In this document: positions 12,473 to 22,883 of the stretch, in pieces
Position numbering within the stretch: the stretch's first letter is position 1
How the letters are laid out: the number at the start of each line of letters is the position of its first letter
Source: Protopterus annectens
Taxonomy: Eukaryota > Chordata > Ceratodontiformes > Protopteridae
DNA: 64,000 nt
NCBI RefSeq assembly: GCF_019279795.1
Contig: NC_056725.1
Span: 1,609,349,554-1,609,413,553 of the forward strand
Direction of reading: 5' to 3'
Notes under the pieces: generated by a model
The model's input: the letters and a program-made list of their open reading frames with translations, nothing else
What the model was told of the DNA's origin: nothing
Databases searched by the model: none
Position numbers and translations under genes: made by a program

Positions 12473-12749
12473 GATTCAATAACACCTACACTAAGTGTAC
12501 ACTATGTGTACACTATTCTGAGTGAACAGACAACACAAGCATAACTCACACCATCTTCCTCCTAATTTTAATTTTCCTACTGATATTCTTGCAGCTTTAA
12601 GTATTGTCAGGGATTCATAAAGGTTACCACAAAGTGTACCTACATGTATATTTAGTGTAATCTTTCTGAGTGACTAGAAAGCACAAATAATTTGGTAAAG
12701 ATGTTCTTGAATGCATATTGTGTTAACTTAGTTTAGGCTTTATTGAATC
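12473..12749. mobile_element. Non-autonomous inverted-repeat element (MITE), family 1, copy 2
   Basis: Homologous to 265-541 over its entire length, in the same orientation. The ends are inverted: GATTCAATAACACCTACACT on the left, and the complement of the right end begins GATTCAATAAAGCC. About 277 bases, non-coding. This copy keeps the termini better than copy 1. Confidence 0.7.
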
Positions 12750-12931
12750 TAGACCTATGTTATTTTTTTGATAAACAACAAATCTAAATGATAAAATTTG
12801 AACTCTTAAATAAGGTGAATATTTCAAAGTTAATAGTTCTTGTATGGCAAGGTGTAAATACCAGAAGACCACAAAGAGAACAAAGATGTTATTCTCAGCT
12901 CCCAAAAAACATTTTTCCTGTGGTCAGGTCT

Positions 12932-13316
12932 ATATCACTTCACTGAATCACACATCAGCGAACTCCTATTTGTTGAACACCTATTCATCGAAGCAGCTAG
13001 CTAATCATCAAATGGAGTTTTCAGTGAAATTTTCCCTGGAGCAAACCAACTGTTGGCCACCATCTGAAATCTGTCCTTTTTCCCACTGTAGTGCGATCTT
13101 GGAGTTGGTATATTTAGTTGGGGTGGTTGGGGAGCTTATCCCCTCATCAGGATAGGTGTTAGTTGTATGGTTTTGTTCACAGTCACTAGGGTGGACTACC
13201 ATTGCTTTTCCCTAGAAAAAAAGTTGCTGAAAATGCCATAAGTTGATTAGTTGCTTCCATGAACAGGTTTTTGATGAATAGGCATTCACTGATTTGTGAC
13301 TTGACAAAGCAATATC
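12932..13316. mobile_element. Long-TIR non-autonomous element related to family 2
   Basis: The left arm (about 12,932-13,035) and right arm (about 13,212-13,316) are imperfect inverted repeats. Matching blocks include ATCAGYGAA, CCTATT, ACCT.TTCAT.GAAGCA, TAATCA and TTTTCAG. The core holds CCCACTGTAGTGCGATCTTG, nearly the same as in the element at 2480-2840, and the same GGAGTTGGTAT phrase follows. Non-coding. The short frames in this stretch are by-products of the inverted arms. Confidence 0.6.
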
Positions 13317-13559
13317 GAGCCCCTGTGGTCTCTCTCATGATCATACCCAACCACCCATGGGTAAATAATGTGTTAGCCACAGCCAGCTTTGCTAAACTGT
13401 AACTCCTTGTCACCAAGTTGTATTCTGGAAGATCTGAATCTTGTCATGTAGTTTGATTGGTAAATAGTTCTTACAAATCTGCAGAAACATGTAAAACATA
13501 GAGCGATTTTTCATACCTGCTTAGCAAAACAGCAAGTATATGATGCATATGGTGAATGC

Positions 13560-13738
13560 ATTTTTGCCCTCCCCGCAGTCGAGTGGCATTCGAAAGACAT
13601 ACGTAAATGGGTGCGCCTTCGATGAAGGTTGGGCGTCGAGCTGGCACCTCAGCACCGTAAAAATCTACTGCCAATCATTAGCAGACCGGAGTTCTGCTGT
13701 GGCGACCCCTAACCGGGAAAAGCCAAAAGAAAGAACGT
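13560..13738 (+). mobile_element. tRNA-type SINE, 3' fragment (RTE-tailed family)
   Basis: Matches the 3' half of the SINE at 45,010-45,356: GGTTGGGCGTCGAGCTGGCA, then the ACTGCCAAT-like linker, then GCTGTGGCGACCCCTAACCG, GGAAAAGCC and AAAGAA. The tRNA-like head is absent, so this copy is 5'-truncated. The terminal block is shared with the RTE LINE at 53,076. Confidence 0.8.
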
Positions 13739-14020
13739 AAATTATAACTAAAGAAAAGGGATACTTTATGTTTCAAATATTCAGCTGTAAAAGAATAGTA
13801 TATTGTAGGATATTTTAATGCCTATACATGTCATGCAGATTGCAGTTAGATTTAGGTAAGTCTGGGATTTCTGAAAAAGAGCTAAAGCAAAGCTGAGCAA
13901 AGATTCTGTCTTGGATCTTAGTACCAGTTAACAGCCAAGACAGAGCTCAAAGTGAAGAGAGGAGCATTGAGCTCTGACCACGCATGCATATACAAATGCA
14001 TGCAGACATGCATTTGCTCA

Positions 14021-14022
<2 letters not shown>

Positions 14023-14091
<69 letters not shown>

Positions 14092-14124
14092 GCACACACG
14101 CGCACACATGCACACACGCACAAT

Positions 14125-14181
<57 letters not shown>
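14023..14181. repeat. Long interrupted (CA)n microsatellite
   Basis: Two long CA tracts separated by CG- and ATG-containing variant units (about 14,088-14,128). Open frames in all readings here (Thr-His or Cys-Val repeats) are artefacts. Confidence 0.97.
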
Positions 14182-14183
<2 letters not shown>

Positions 14184-14529
14184 TGCCCTCTTAAAAAACA
14201 AATGTTCATTTTGTTCACAGAAAATTGACCTGCCACCCCTACTTTCAGCATACACTTTGCTTGTCTGAGTGTGAAAAACAGTTATTGTGTATTTTAACTA
14301 GCTCCTCCACAGTCTCAGTATAAATGCCCTGTGTTTTCACATGCAGCCTGCCTATGACCAAATAACAGCCACCTTCTCTGCACCATTCATATCAAATTGT
14401 GGTGAAGGTGACTGTAGCTAGTCTCTACTCATTTCAACAAACAGAGGCAAAGTCAAAAATAATGGAGAAAGAGTCAATATCAGTGGCAGATTTAAACAGT
14501 GCTCTTATATGATTAGAGAACTGCTACAA

Positions 14530-14695
14530 TAAAAAGGTCTGCATTCATAAGCATTTTCTGATGGAAATGAAGTATATAACTCAAATGCTTATGATTATAT
14601 AGCAACTATAATCCTCAAAGATTTGTCAAAAAAACACAAATAGGCAAAAATCAGCAACATTCTGTGATATCAGGGAGAGTTGAGAGATATGCACT
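14530..14695 (+). mobile_element. hAT-like MITE, partial
   Basis: Resembles the right two-thirds of the copy at 17,747-18,074: a TTTTCTGATGG-like segment, ATAATCCTCAAAGATTTGTC against TTAATCCTCAGTGATTTGCC, the AGGCAAAAATC block, and the terminus AGTTGAGAGATATG. The left terminus was not found. Confidence 0.55.
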
Positions 14696-14696
14696 A

Positions 14697-14828
14697 CTGA
14701 TTAATGTAAAAGGTTAAGGCGTTTACCTTACAAACACAAGGGTTTGATTCTCACATGGGCTAATTGGTTAGACTTAAAATGGCCCAAAAAGTCAGTTAGC
14801 CTAGTACTAATCTATGAACATAGAGATA
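14697..14828 (+). mobile_element. SINE-like unit: tRNA-derived head with CR1-type tail
   Basis: The head looks tRNA-like. GGTTAAGGCGTTTACC sits where an A box is expected, and GGGTTTGATTCTC at about 14,741-14,753 resembles the B box (GGTTCGANTCC). The second half, CTTAAAATGGCCCAAAAAGT then TAGCCTAGTACTAATCTATG, matches the complement of the CR1 3' end at about 3280-3345 (CTTAAAATGGCCCACAAACC, TAGCCTAGTACTCACCTGTG). This is the usual design of a SINE mobilised by a CR1 LINE. The head is short and degenerate, so the tRNA origin is an inference. Confidence 0.55.
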
Positions 14829-16755
14829 TCCCACCACCAAAAGCAAGCATTATTAAGGGCTATTTCACTATCTTTATTTCTCACGCTCAGATTCCCCTCC
14901 CCTCTATCAAGGATGCAATGGGAACAATACTCTATTCTGACTTGCTGTTATACCCTGTTGTTCATAAAACCAACCCTCAATCACTGTAACAAATTACTTA
15001 AAAAATGAATAAATAATTTTCTGCATAGTTCTCAACCCTCAGTCTTGACAATGTGGAACAAGTCTTCTCACAACTGGAAAAATAAATAAAATGTAGAACA
15101 TTTTCAATAACCTTCACTAAGATGCTGTAAGCATATGCAAAACACATGTCTGCTGCATAAAAAAAACATACACTCAGGTTACATAGTGTCTGAAAATTCA
15201 GCTAAAAAGCCAGTTCAATGGTCACACCCACTCATAAACTTCAGCCAGTCAGCAGTGTCTGCTGTTTGAGAATGGGCCAAACAAAAGGCTCTAGCAGCTC
15301 TTCCAGGTTCAGTCTGATAACATGGCAGTGGAAAAAAAAGAAGTTAGGCCAGCTTGGTCCTTGCTTTTCAACTTGCCAAACCATGAGCCTGAAATGAACT
15401 TGCTCTCAAGTTTGATTTCATTCTTACCTGCCCACGTATACTTAGATTGTATGCATATAATATGTAAAATCAGTTAAAAGAAGTGAATTGATGCATCATT
15501 TTACACAATTAAGTGATGAATTAGTGGTTTATCCTGAGAAGAAAAGGCAATTCAAGTGAAACATAATGTAGACAGAGATCACTTCTTGCATTTCTGTAGT
15601 GATAAAATATGACCTCACATGAACACTAAATATTTAATACCAAACAATACTAAGAAAATTTTAAAGCTCAGACCAAATACGTACATATTTTCTAAATACC
15701 TACATCTGTGAGAACTTAATGGCTTTACTGTTTGGGCCCAGTTACGAATTTCTGCTTTGCCAGAATAAATTCTTGAGCTGTAGCACTTTTTTGTGTTTAT
15801 ATACAAGAACAAATAACATTGCATAAACTGAACAGATATTTTTGAATGGGTACATTTACATACATTAAAGATTTGCATATTTAACTAAGCCAGATTTAAT
15901 ATCATATTTTAAATGCATTTCTTCACTAAATTATAGTACTATAATGGCACTAGACAGGTCAAACAAATGGCACCTGTCCAATGTATTTCCATACAATACA
16001 GTCTAATATCTGTGCAGCCCTAAAGGGTCAACATTCCCTTCACTTCCACTCTAAACCTTTTACACCATAAAACATTATGAAGAAAAACACTGTGAAAATG
16101 GAGTCATTTTTTTTTATTCTTCCAGAAGAATCCAGTAAAGTCGTCAATTTGACACACTCCAATGATACTATATTAAGCTTTGCATTCATTTTTCTTTAGC
16201 CTAATTTTTCAGCTTTCTCTGTAATTGATCTGTTTACTTGGCAACAAAAGTTCTTATGATCAAACTTTCCCTGGATTCATCTGGGTTATAAATCAGACCA
16301 GACAAAGAAATTACTAAGAAGATGATCAGTTCATAAACGGAGTAGACATGTTCTTGTTAAAAGCTGCATACTGACATTTGTTGTTTAAAATCCATTTAAG
16401 GGTGTTTTCCTCATGTGTGCAGTATATCTTAAATGTGTTAATTTCCTCTGCTAAACATCTTACATTTAGCAAATAGACTTTGGCCAAGTTTTGTTTCTTT
16501 TCCATTTGGGAGTAAAAATGTAGATTACCACACACAGTTCGGTATCTGCAATGAAACAAAGATCAAGGCTGGTGCAAAACATTTCGGAAGAAGCTCCTTT
16601 CATAGTTAATTATCACTTTGAAATGAAAATTATATAAAAAAAAAATTTCAGTTTTCTGTAATGCTCACGTAAATTTTTAAAAAGTATTTATTTTTGTAAA
16701 AATGGACTCATCAAAGAGGTCACTCGCTCCTTCTACTCTATCCTTCCTGTAGAGC
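14829..16755. other. AT-rich DNA, nothing recognised
   Basis: Only short frames without domains (for example 15,615-15,878 and 16,326-16,559, minus strand). No known repeat identified. Confidence 0.4.
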
Positions 16756-16759
16756 AAAC

Positions 16760-17045
16760 AAAAGTGTTTCAATGCCTTACTTAGGCACTACCACAATCAG
16801 TGATGTCCTCACGTATCATGCATGGTGCGCCTTCACCACTGACTGGAACAGATGAGGAATGCAGCATATTTATTAGTCTGACACATCTTGACATAGTGCA
16901 TATGCAGCCACTTTTGTTGGCACGTGCCCATGCTCTTCATCACTGACTTGCAACATATGAGGCATGCACTGTAATTATTAGAGTGAAATGTATTAATATA
17001 GTACACATCTGCAACCTCATTTATTGGTGCTGGATTGTGTAATCC
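16760..17045. repeat. Diverged tandem duplication, about 104-bp period
   Basis: Two blocks starting near 16,834 and 16,938 share CACTGACTKG.AACA.ATGAGG.ATGCA, TTATTAG, CATATGCA/CACATCTGCA and TTTRTTGG. The identity is modest, so this is an old duplication. Confidence 0.45.
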
Positions 17046-17319
17046 ATGAGAATCTATCTTTTATAACTTGAAACAGCACAGTTGGCCAGATAAGGAGTAT
17101 AGTGTATTATCTTTTTTTAATTTATTTTTGCATTTCCTTTGGACTAGTTTGTCATGGTTGCCTATCATAGTGCCACTTACCATGTTGTATATCTCTGCCC
17201 AATTTTTGTATCTCCTTATGTCAGGATAATCCCAAAGATGTGGGACTACCAGAAACCATATACCAGGGTTTTAGGTTATGTTGAAAGGAGAAAAAGAACA
17301 GCACTGTGGCATAAAAGCT

Positions 17320-17505
17320 GCATAGTTACAGCCTGCTGTTATATCCATCTCCCTAGTTACAGCTTCCTGTTATATCCATTTCCCTAGTTACAGCTTGCTG
17401 TTATATCCATCTCCCTAGTTACAGCTTGCTGTTATATCCATCTCCCTAGTTACAGCTTGCTGTTATATCCATTTCCCTAGTTACAGCCTGCACTTACATC
17501 CATCT
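17320..17505. repeat. Minisatellite, 31-bp unit, six copies
   Basis: The unit contains CCCTAGTTACAGCTTGCTGT followed by TATATCCATCT. CCCTAG starts at 17,351, 17,382, 17,413, 17,444 and 17,475, an exact 31-base spacing. A variant copy precedes the first of these and the array decays after 17,505. Confidence 0.95.
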
Positions 17506-17746
17506 CCCTTCGTTTTTAAGTGGTCCAGAAAAGAACAGTATTGAATGGGATTTGTGAGAATGCCATCACACCTTCTTGGATATGCACTCCTTAAAAGCAT
17601 CACTCATCATGTTAGTAGATAATGTACACAAATGTTATTGTCCCAGTGACTGTAGGCATGCCTCCAACACAGTCCATCAATGTCCCCAAGACAGGCAAGA
17701 ACACATTGCCTTACCCTTTTTTCCTTCATGCATATTGACTCCGCCA

Positions 17747-18074
17747 CATACCTCTCAGCTTCTTAGCAGAACAAATTTGGACAGAGTCTAAAATAATGAA
17801 GGGATGACGGCCCAAAAATAGAGACAGATTTTAAATATTACTCTTATAAACTTAAAGTTTTTAAACTTAAACTAAACGTTGTTAAAATAAAAGGATTTGC
17901 CTTAGCATGCATGTTCTAAAAGATATGAAGTCTGAAACTCAAATGTTTGTCATTACTTAGGGACTTTAATCCTCAGTGATTTGCCAGAAAACAACACATT
18001 TTAAGAGGAACAGATTAAACATATGAGGCAAAAATCTGGACATTCTGCAAAAATCTGGACAGTTGAGAGGTATG
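17747..18074. mobile_element. hAT-like MITE, complete, with 8-bp target duplication
   Basis: A 328-base unit with ends CATACCTCTCAG ... AGTTGAGAGGTATG. It is flanked by CTCCGCCA (17,739-17,746) and CTCCACCA (18,075-18,082), again an 8-base duplication with one mismatch. Its interior matches the partial copies at 14.5 kb and 63.8 kb (for example TTTAATCCTCAG). No coding capacity. Together with 6789-7097 this defines the family and its boundaries. Confidence 0.75.
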
Positions 18075-18082
18075 CTCCACCA

Positions 18083-18589
18083 GTGCCAAGCCAACTAACC
18101 AAACCCCATCCAACTGAGTTTTAAAGCTTGAACCTTCAATACCAATGAGATGATAGTTTAATTTAAAACAATCTCATAAAATATCACTACACCATACCAC
18201 AGGTGTTGTAATTCAAAATGTTAGAATGGTAAGGAACTCTAGTTTTGAAACTCAGGCTGCTTTTCCTAGGTCAAAACAATGCCGACCACCACTGGCAGAT
18301 AATGAGATACCTATTCTGTATAATGTTGTAGTGCTAAAGCAATGCCTTAGAATTGTGAAGATAGCTTGAGTAAAGAGACAGTCCCACTAATACACCTAAA
18401 GATGATTTCTTTTATCAAAACAAGTGGATAATAAAACTATAGACATGCATAAAACACAGAGTTTTTTTTTTTTATCATTAGAAGATAAGACCCTTAATAA
18501 CTTAGCATAATCAAAATAAAGGACATGGTGAAAGTGAAAACAGAAGTGACATTAAAATAACATTGTTAATGATAAAACACAAACTCAGA

Positions 18590-18590
<1 letters not shown>
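18083..18590. other. Unrecognised DNA
   Basis: No frame or repeat recognised apart from a 12-base T run at about 18,463. Confidence 0.4.

Positions 18591-18666
<76 letters not shown>
18591..18666. repeat. (CA)n microsatellite
   Basis: Uninterrupted run of about 38 AC units. Confidence 0.98.
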
Positions 18667-18668
<2 letters not shown>

Positions 18669-20690
18669 GCATGTAGAGAACACTGGGCATTATATATAGT
18701 GTATCCATTTGTCTTAAAATTGTCTGTGTTTCTACATTATGAAGAGGTGTATGGTGGGAAATGACCTCCTGTCTTTAACTAGAGTAGGTAAAATTCCACA
18801 TATATCTAGTACCCGCTTCTGGGTAAAATCACATGCTTGTTTTAATGTTATTGGTTTTCAAACAAGTTTGAGTTTTGTTCTCATTTAGATAAAGAGCAGT
18901 AATGAAAAATATCTATAAACTCAACAAATATGTGAAGCAATGAAAACAAAAAATGCTGACAGAATGCTATATAAAAAAGCCATGCTAATGCAAGATAAGG
19001 GTAAACATATCCAGCTTCATGCCTGGCAAATTTTATAGTTCCTCTGTCTGAACAGATACATGGCATTCTGACCTATGTAAATGAAAAAGGTATTAGGAGA
19101 TTAGTGTTTTTTCTAAATCTGCAAATATGTGATTAACAAATGTGACTTTATGTAATTAATACTAACCATCAGTGCTTGTAGTAATGAGGAAACTGGAACT
19201 AAAAGAAAAATGTTTGCTAATCAGTATTTGAACAGTACTGGCTTCATGCCTGGCATAATATGAATGCAGCAGAAGCCCATTGAATACTAATATGTCACCA
19301 GATATAGGGCAAAAAAATGCCACTGATATCTGAGTTATCACGTGCTTGAGCATGAATTATAGTATGTATTGTCACCTGAGGAAAATGCAATAGAAATAAT
19401 TGAAGTGAAGTTAAAAAGCAGTACTGGAAAATGGCCATTTTGTTTATCACATAGATGTTAAGGTCATGGTGTACACTAGCAAAAAGGAGCAGCAGATGGT
19501 GAGCAGAGTAATAAGGTTACTGGCAATTACTTGACCAACACTTAATTTCAGATATATCAAGATGTTGAATGCTCCAGTCTCTGTGATCAACATTTTTGAT
19601 GAGTTCATTTCTTGATTGATCCAGGTGATAGCTGCAATTGATGCAGTAAATACTACTTCTCTGCACTACACTGGACAGCTAATAATACTTTTTACATGAC
19701 ATTCATGGTGTCAGTTGTAGTCATTAATCAGTTGAATGAACCATTCTTATTTATGTGAAGTACAGACTATCATCAGACACAATTTGGAAAGAGCTTCAGT
19801 ATTATAGCCATAGTCTACTAATGTTTATAAAATGGAGTAAAAATACGGCCTTGAACAGTGTAATTGTATTCTGTCAACAGTATTATAATACCAGGTAAAG
19901 TTTTTAGAATTAGCTTGGCTCATATGAAGATGCTTTGAATTCTGCAGAAAAGCCTTCATTCAGATTTAAACTGGTTTACACGTAAATGTGTGATTTCACT
20001 GCATTTGAAGAAATGTTAATGTGTGATGTTGAATGCAGGACAATGATGGTATTCAGGACTGACTGTCACATAACAGTAATGGTGCTGATATCTACATACT
20101 GAATATAACTAGAAGGATATGCAGACCATTGAAAACGTTTAATATTTAATCTACTTTTCAAATATGTATAGTATGCTTATTTTCAACAAATGTAGCTTTT
20201 AAATTAACATCATGTTAATGCATCTGGTAACTAATCATTAATTTAAAAAACATTATTTTCTGTCATACTCTAAAATATAACTGCAACAGTTCTTCCCTAA
20301 TTTCTAACAGGCTGTAAAAAAGATAAATATTCCACTTACTGCAGTTCTGTTTATAAGCTGATCCTTTTCACTTAACTTGCTCAATAATCATAGTGCAGCA
20401 CTTTAGTCAAAACATACACAGAAGTTTAATTGTATCTGCAACTGGTCATCACCCAGTAGTTCAAAGTGAAAACTATGCTGTGATGGAAAAAAATGTGCAT
20501 ATTTATTCCATTTAAAAGATACGCAGATTGATAATATAAAGAGCAATATCGTGAATAGATCAGATGTGGTTTTATGTTCGGCAGCTGATTCATTGTTGCT
20601 CAAAGGTATGCAATTTATGCCATGAAAAAGACTTATTAATGGAAATTAAATAGTTTTGCAGAAAATTACATTTAAAAACTTATTATAATA
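18667..20690. other. AT-rich DNA, nothing firmly recognised
   Basis: GGCTTCATGCCTGGCA-like phrases at about 19,013 and 19,240 hint at an old duplication. No domain-bearing frame. Confidence 0.4.
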
Positions 20691-22560
20691 AAATATTAAT
20701 AAAGAAATGGTAAATAATGAACAAGAAGATGAGGATGAATTATTAAATGAGAGTAAAGTTTGTACCAATTTATTTGATGATTTGTTCATTAATGTTTGGG
20801 ACAGGGAGATGTATTTTTTACAGGTTATGACAAAATGAAAGTATTCATTTCCTTTATGCCACCTAAAATTTCTGCAGGAACTAGAATTTTTATTTTGAGC
20901 TGGTGGTGATTAAAATGCTGAAAATAAGTTTGAGAAATACAATAAAAGCAAAACTTAGTATAATTTAATTAAATAAGAATGGATTGATTTGCAGGAGCTT
21001 ATAAGAATGAGACATAAGTGTGTGTTTAAAGAAGCAGATAAAGGAGGTAATTTGGTAATTCTGAGTAACATGTAAAAATGCTTTTAAATTTATTGAAGGA
21101 TGAGGAGGAATTCAAGCTGTTATTTAACAACCCTTTGTTGGATTATAATGAGCAGCTGTTAGAACTTTTAGATAAAGGAGAAAGACTAGGGTTTCACAAT
21201 GGAAATTATATAAAAAAGTATGTATAAGGAAGCTCACTCATCCAATAATTTATGCTTTTCCTCAAATCCACAAAAGCCTGTCAGACATCCTAAATTGACC
21301 AATGATTTCAGGTCTGGGGTCATATTTGAAAAATGTGAGTCTGTTTTAGGATTTTCCTTTAAAAGGGTAGATCAGATCTGTGTCTTCACATGTTAAAATT
21401 ACTCAAGACCTTCTAGATTATAAGAAAATAGACTGGAAAGATGATTAGTTTTGGGCCATTGTTGATTATTTTGTACATTAATATTCAGCATAGATAGGGA
21501 TTGGAAGCAGTGTCTAATTTTATGGTGAAGGTCCTCACTCAATTTTTTAGTATCTTTATTGGAATTTTGTCTGATCCACAATAATTTTATGTTTTAAAAG
21601 TAAGTTTATTTACTAAAGAATGGAATAGTGATGGCAGCTTCTTATGCTGTGCCTTATGTTTTCCTATATGCGGGTTACTTTGACAGGAAATATGTTTATT
21701 CTACTAATTTTTTTTCTAAATGATGTAATGTTATTTAAGAGCTATATGGATGATTTAATTTTTGTTTGCCAGATAAATAAGGAAAGTCTTTTGAGTTTTT
21801 CGAATATTTAAATAATAGCCCTTGTGGGTAATAATTAACATGTGAATTGGATAGGAAGTCAATTAATTATTTGGGTGTCATTGGATGTCTCTTTATTTGC
21901 CAAAGCTGGAAGTACACTTTAATTTAAAATCTACAGGATTATAAAAGGCTATTAATAACTTTATGAATGCTACCAGTCAGTGTCTTCTACATCTAATTAA
22001 TTTTTTTGTATTATGAGGAGTTGTTTAGGGTATTCAGGAATACATCTGATGTTTTCTTAAAGCAAAGTGAAATGGAAAAACTGAAGGATAAGTTTATGAT
22101 TTGATCACATTCTGAAGGGCAGTTTGAGAAGGCTGAATATAAGGTATTAAGAGGGAAGAAAATGCTTTTTACTTTTTGTGTCTATGTATACTGTTTTTCT
22201 CTTGTGATAGGGTTCTCTAATGGTTATTTTAATTTTGAATCTATGTTAGCATATATTATTGGATATAACTGTAGGTTTACAAGGTAGTATGTGGGTCAAT
22301 GAAAGAGGAATGTTAAAATATGCATTATGGAACATTTCTGGAATACCAGGAGTAGAAACATAAATAATCCTCTAGCCAAGCATTTTTTTATAAGCAAGAG
22401 GGTGAGTTGAGAAGGTTGTTTTTCAGTATGCTGGCTAATCCATTTTTGCCCTGTGGTAGTAATTTTAAAACTGCATTGTTGGATTTGGAAAGAAAATTAT
22501 ATTTAATTATGATACTTGATAGCCTATGGGGATTAAATCAAGAGGTAGATTTATAAATTA
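20690..22560 (+). pseudogene. Penelope-like element remnant (RT and GIY-YIG motifs)
   Basis: No frame is open for long, but family motifs appear in the right order. EADKGGNLVI lies at 21,031-21,060, and IIYAFPQIHKS at 21,245-21,277 (family form YALPKIHK). An APYAVPYVFLYAGYF-like stretch is near 21,635-21,680. The catalytic SYMDDLIFVC is at 21,739-21,768. YVGQ (22,288), then an EH-containing stretch and NNPLAKHFF at 22,363-22,389, fit the GIY-YIG endonuclease. Penelope-like elements encode exactly this RT followed by GIY-YIG. Many stops and frameshifts mean an ancient dead copy. Confidence 0.75.
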
Positions 22561-22815
22561 TATGTGTATTATTATGTATGTTCTTATTTGGCTGGTAAAT
22601 AATTTATAAAATTATATTATATTGTTAAAGTGATAAAACTGGTTATTCAATATCTTTAACAAGACAGAAAATATTGAAAATGTTTCACTTGTTTAATACT
22701 AATTGATTGAGCATGCTATAAAATGAGCCATGAGTTGCTGATGTCAAATCCTGTTAAGGCAAAAAACCAAGGCACCAGATTTGTATAAATAAATCCAATG
22801 TGAATGACCAGTAAT

Positions 22816-22817
<2 letters not shown>
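22561..22817. other. AT-rich DNA between the Penelope remnant and a TA microsatellite
   Basis: No recognisable feature. Confidence 0.35.

Positions 22818-22882
<65 letters not shown>
22818..22882. repeat. (TA)n microsatellite
   Basis: About 32 TA units with a single ACA interruption. Confidence 0.97.

Positions 22883-22883
<1 letters not shown>

Noticed and set aside
13918-14268. Long frames of repeated Cys-Val or Thr-His on both strands (also at 18.6, 27.3, 48.1 and 50.5 kb)
   Set aside because: They are translations of CA/TG microsatellites and have no gene context.
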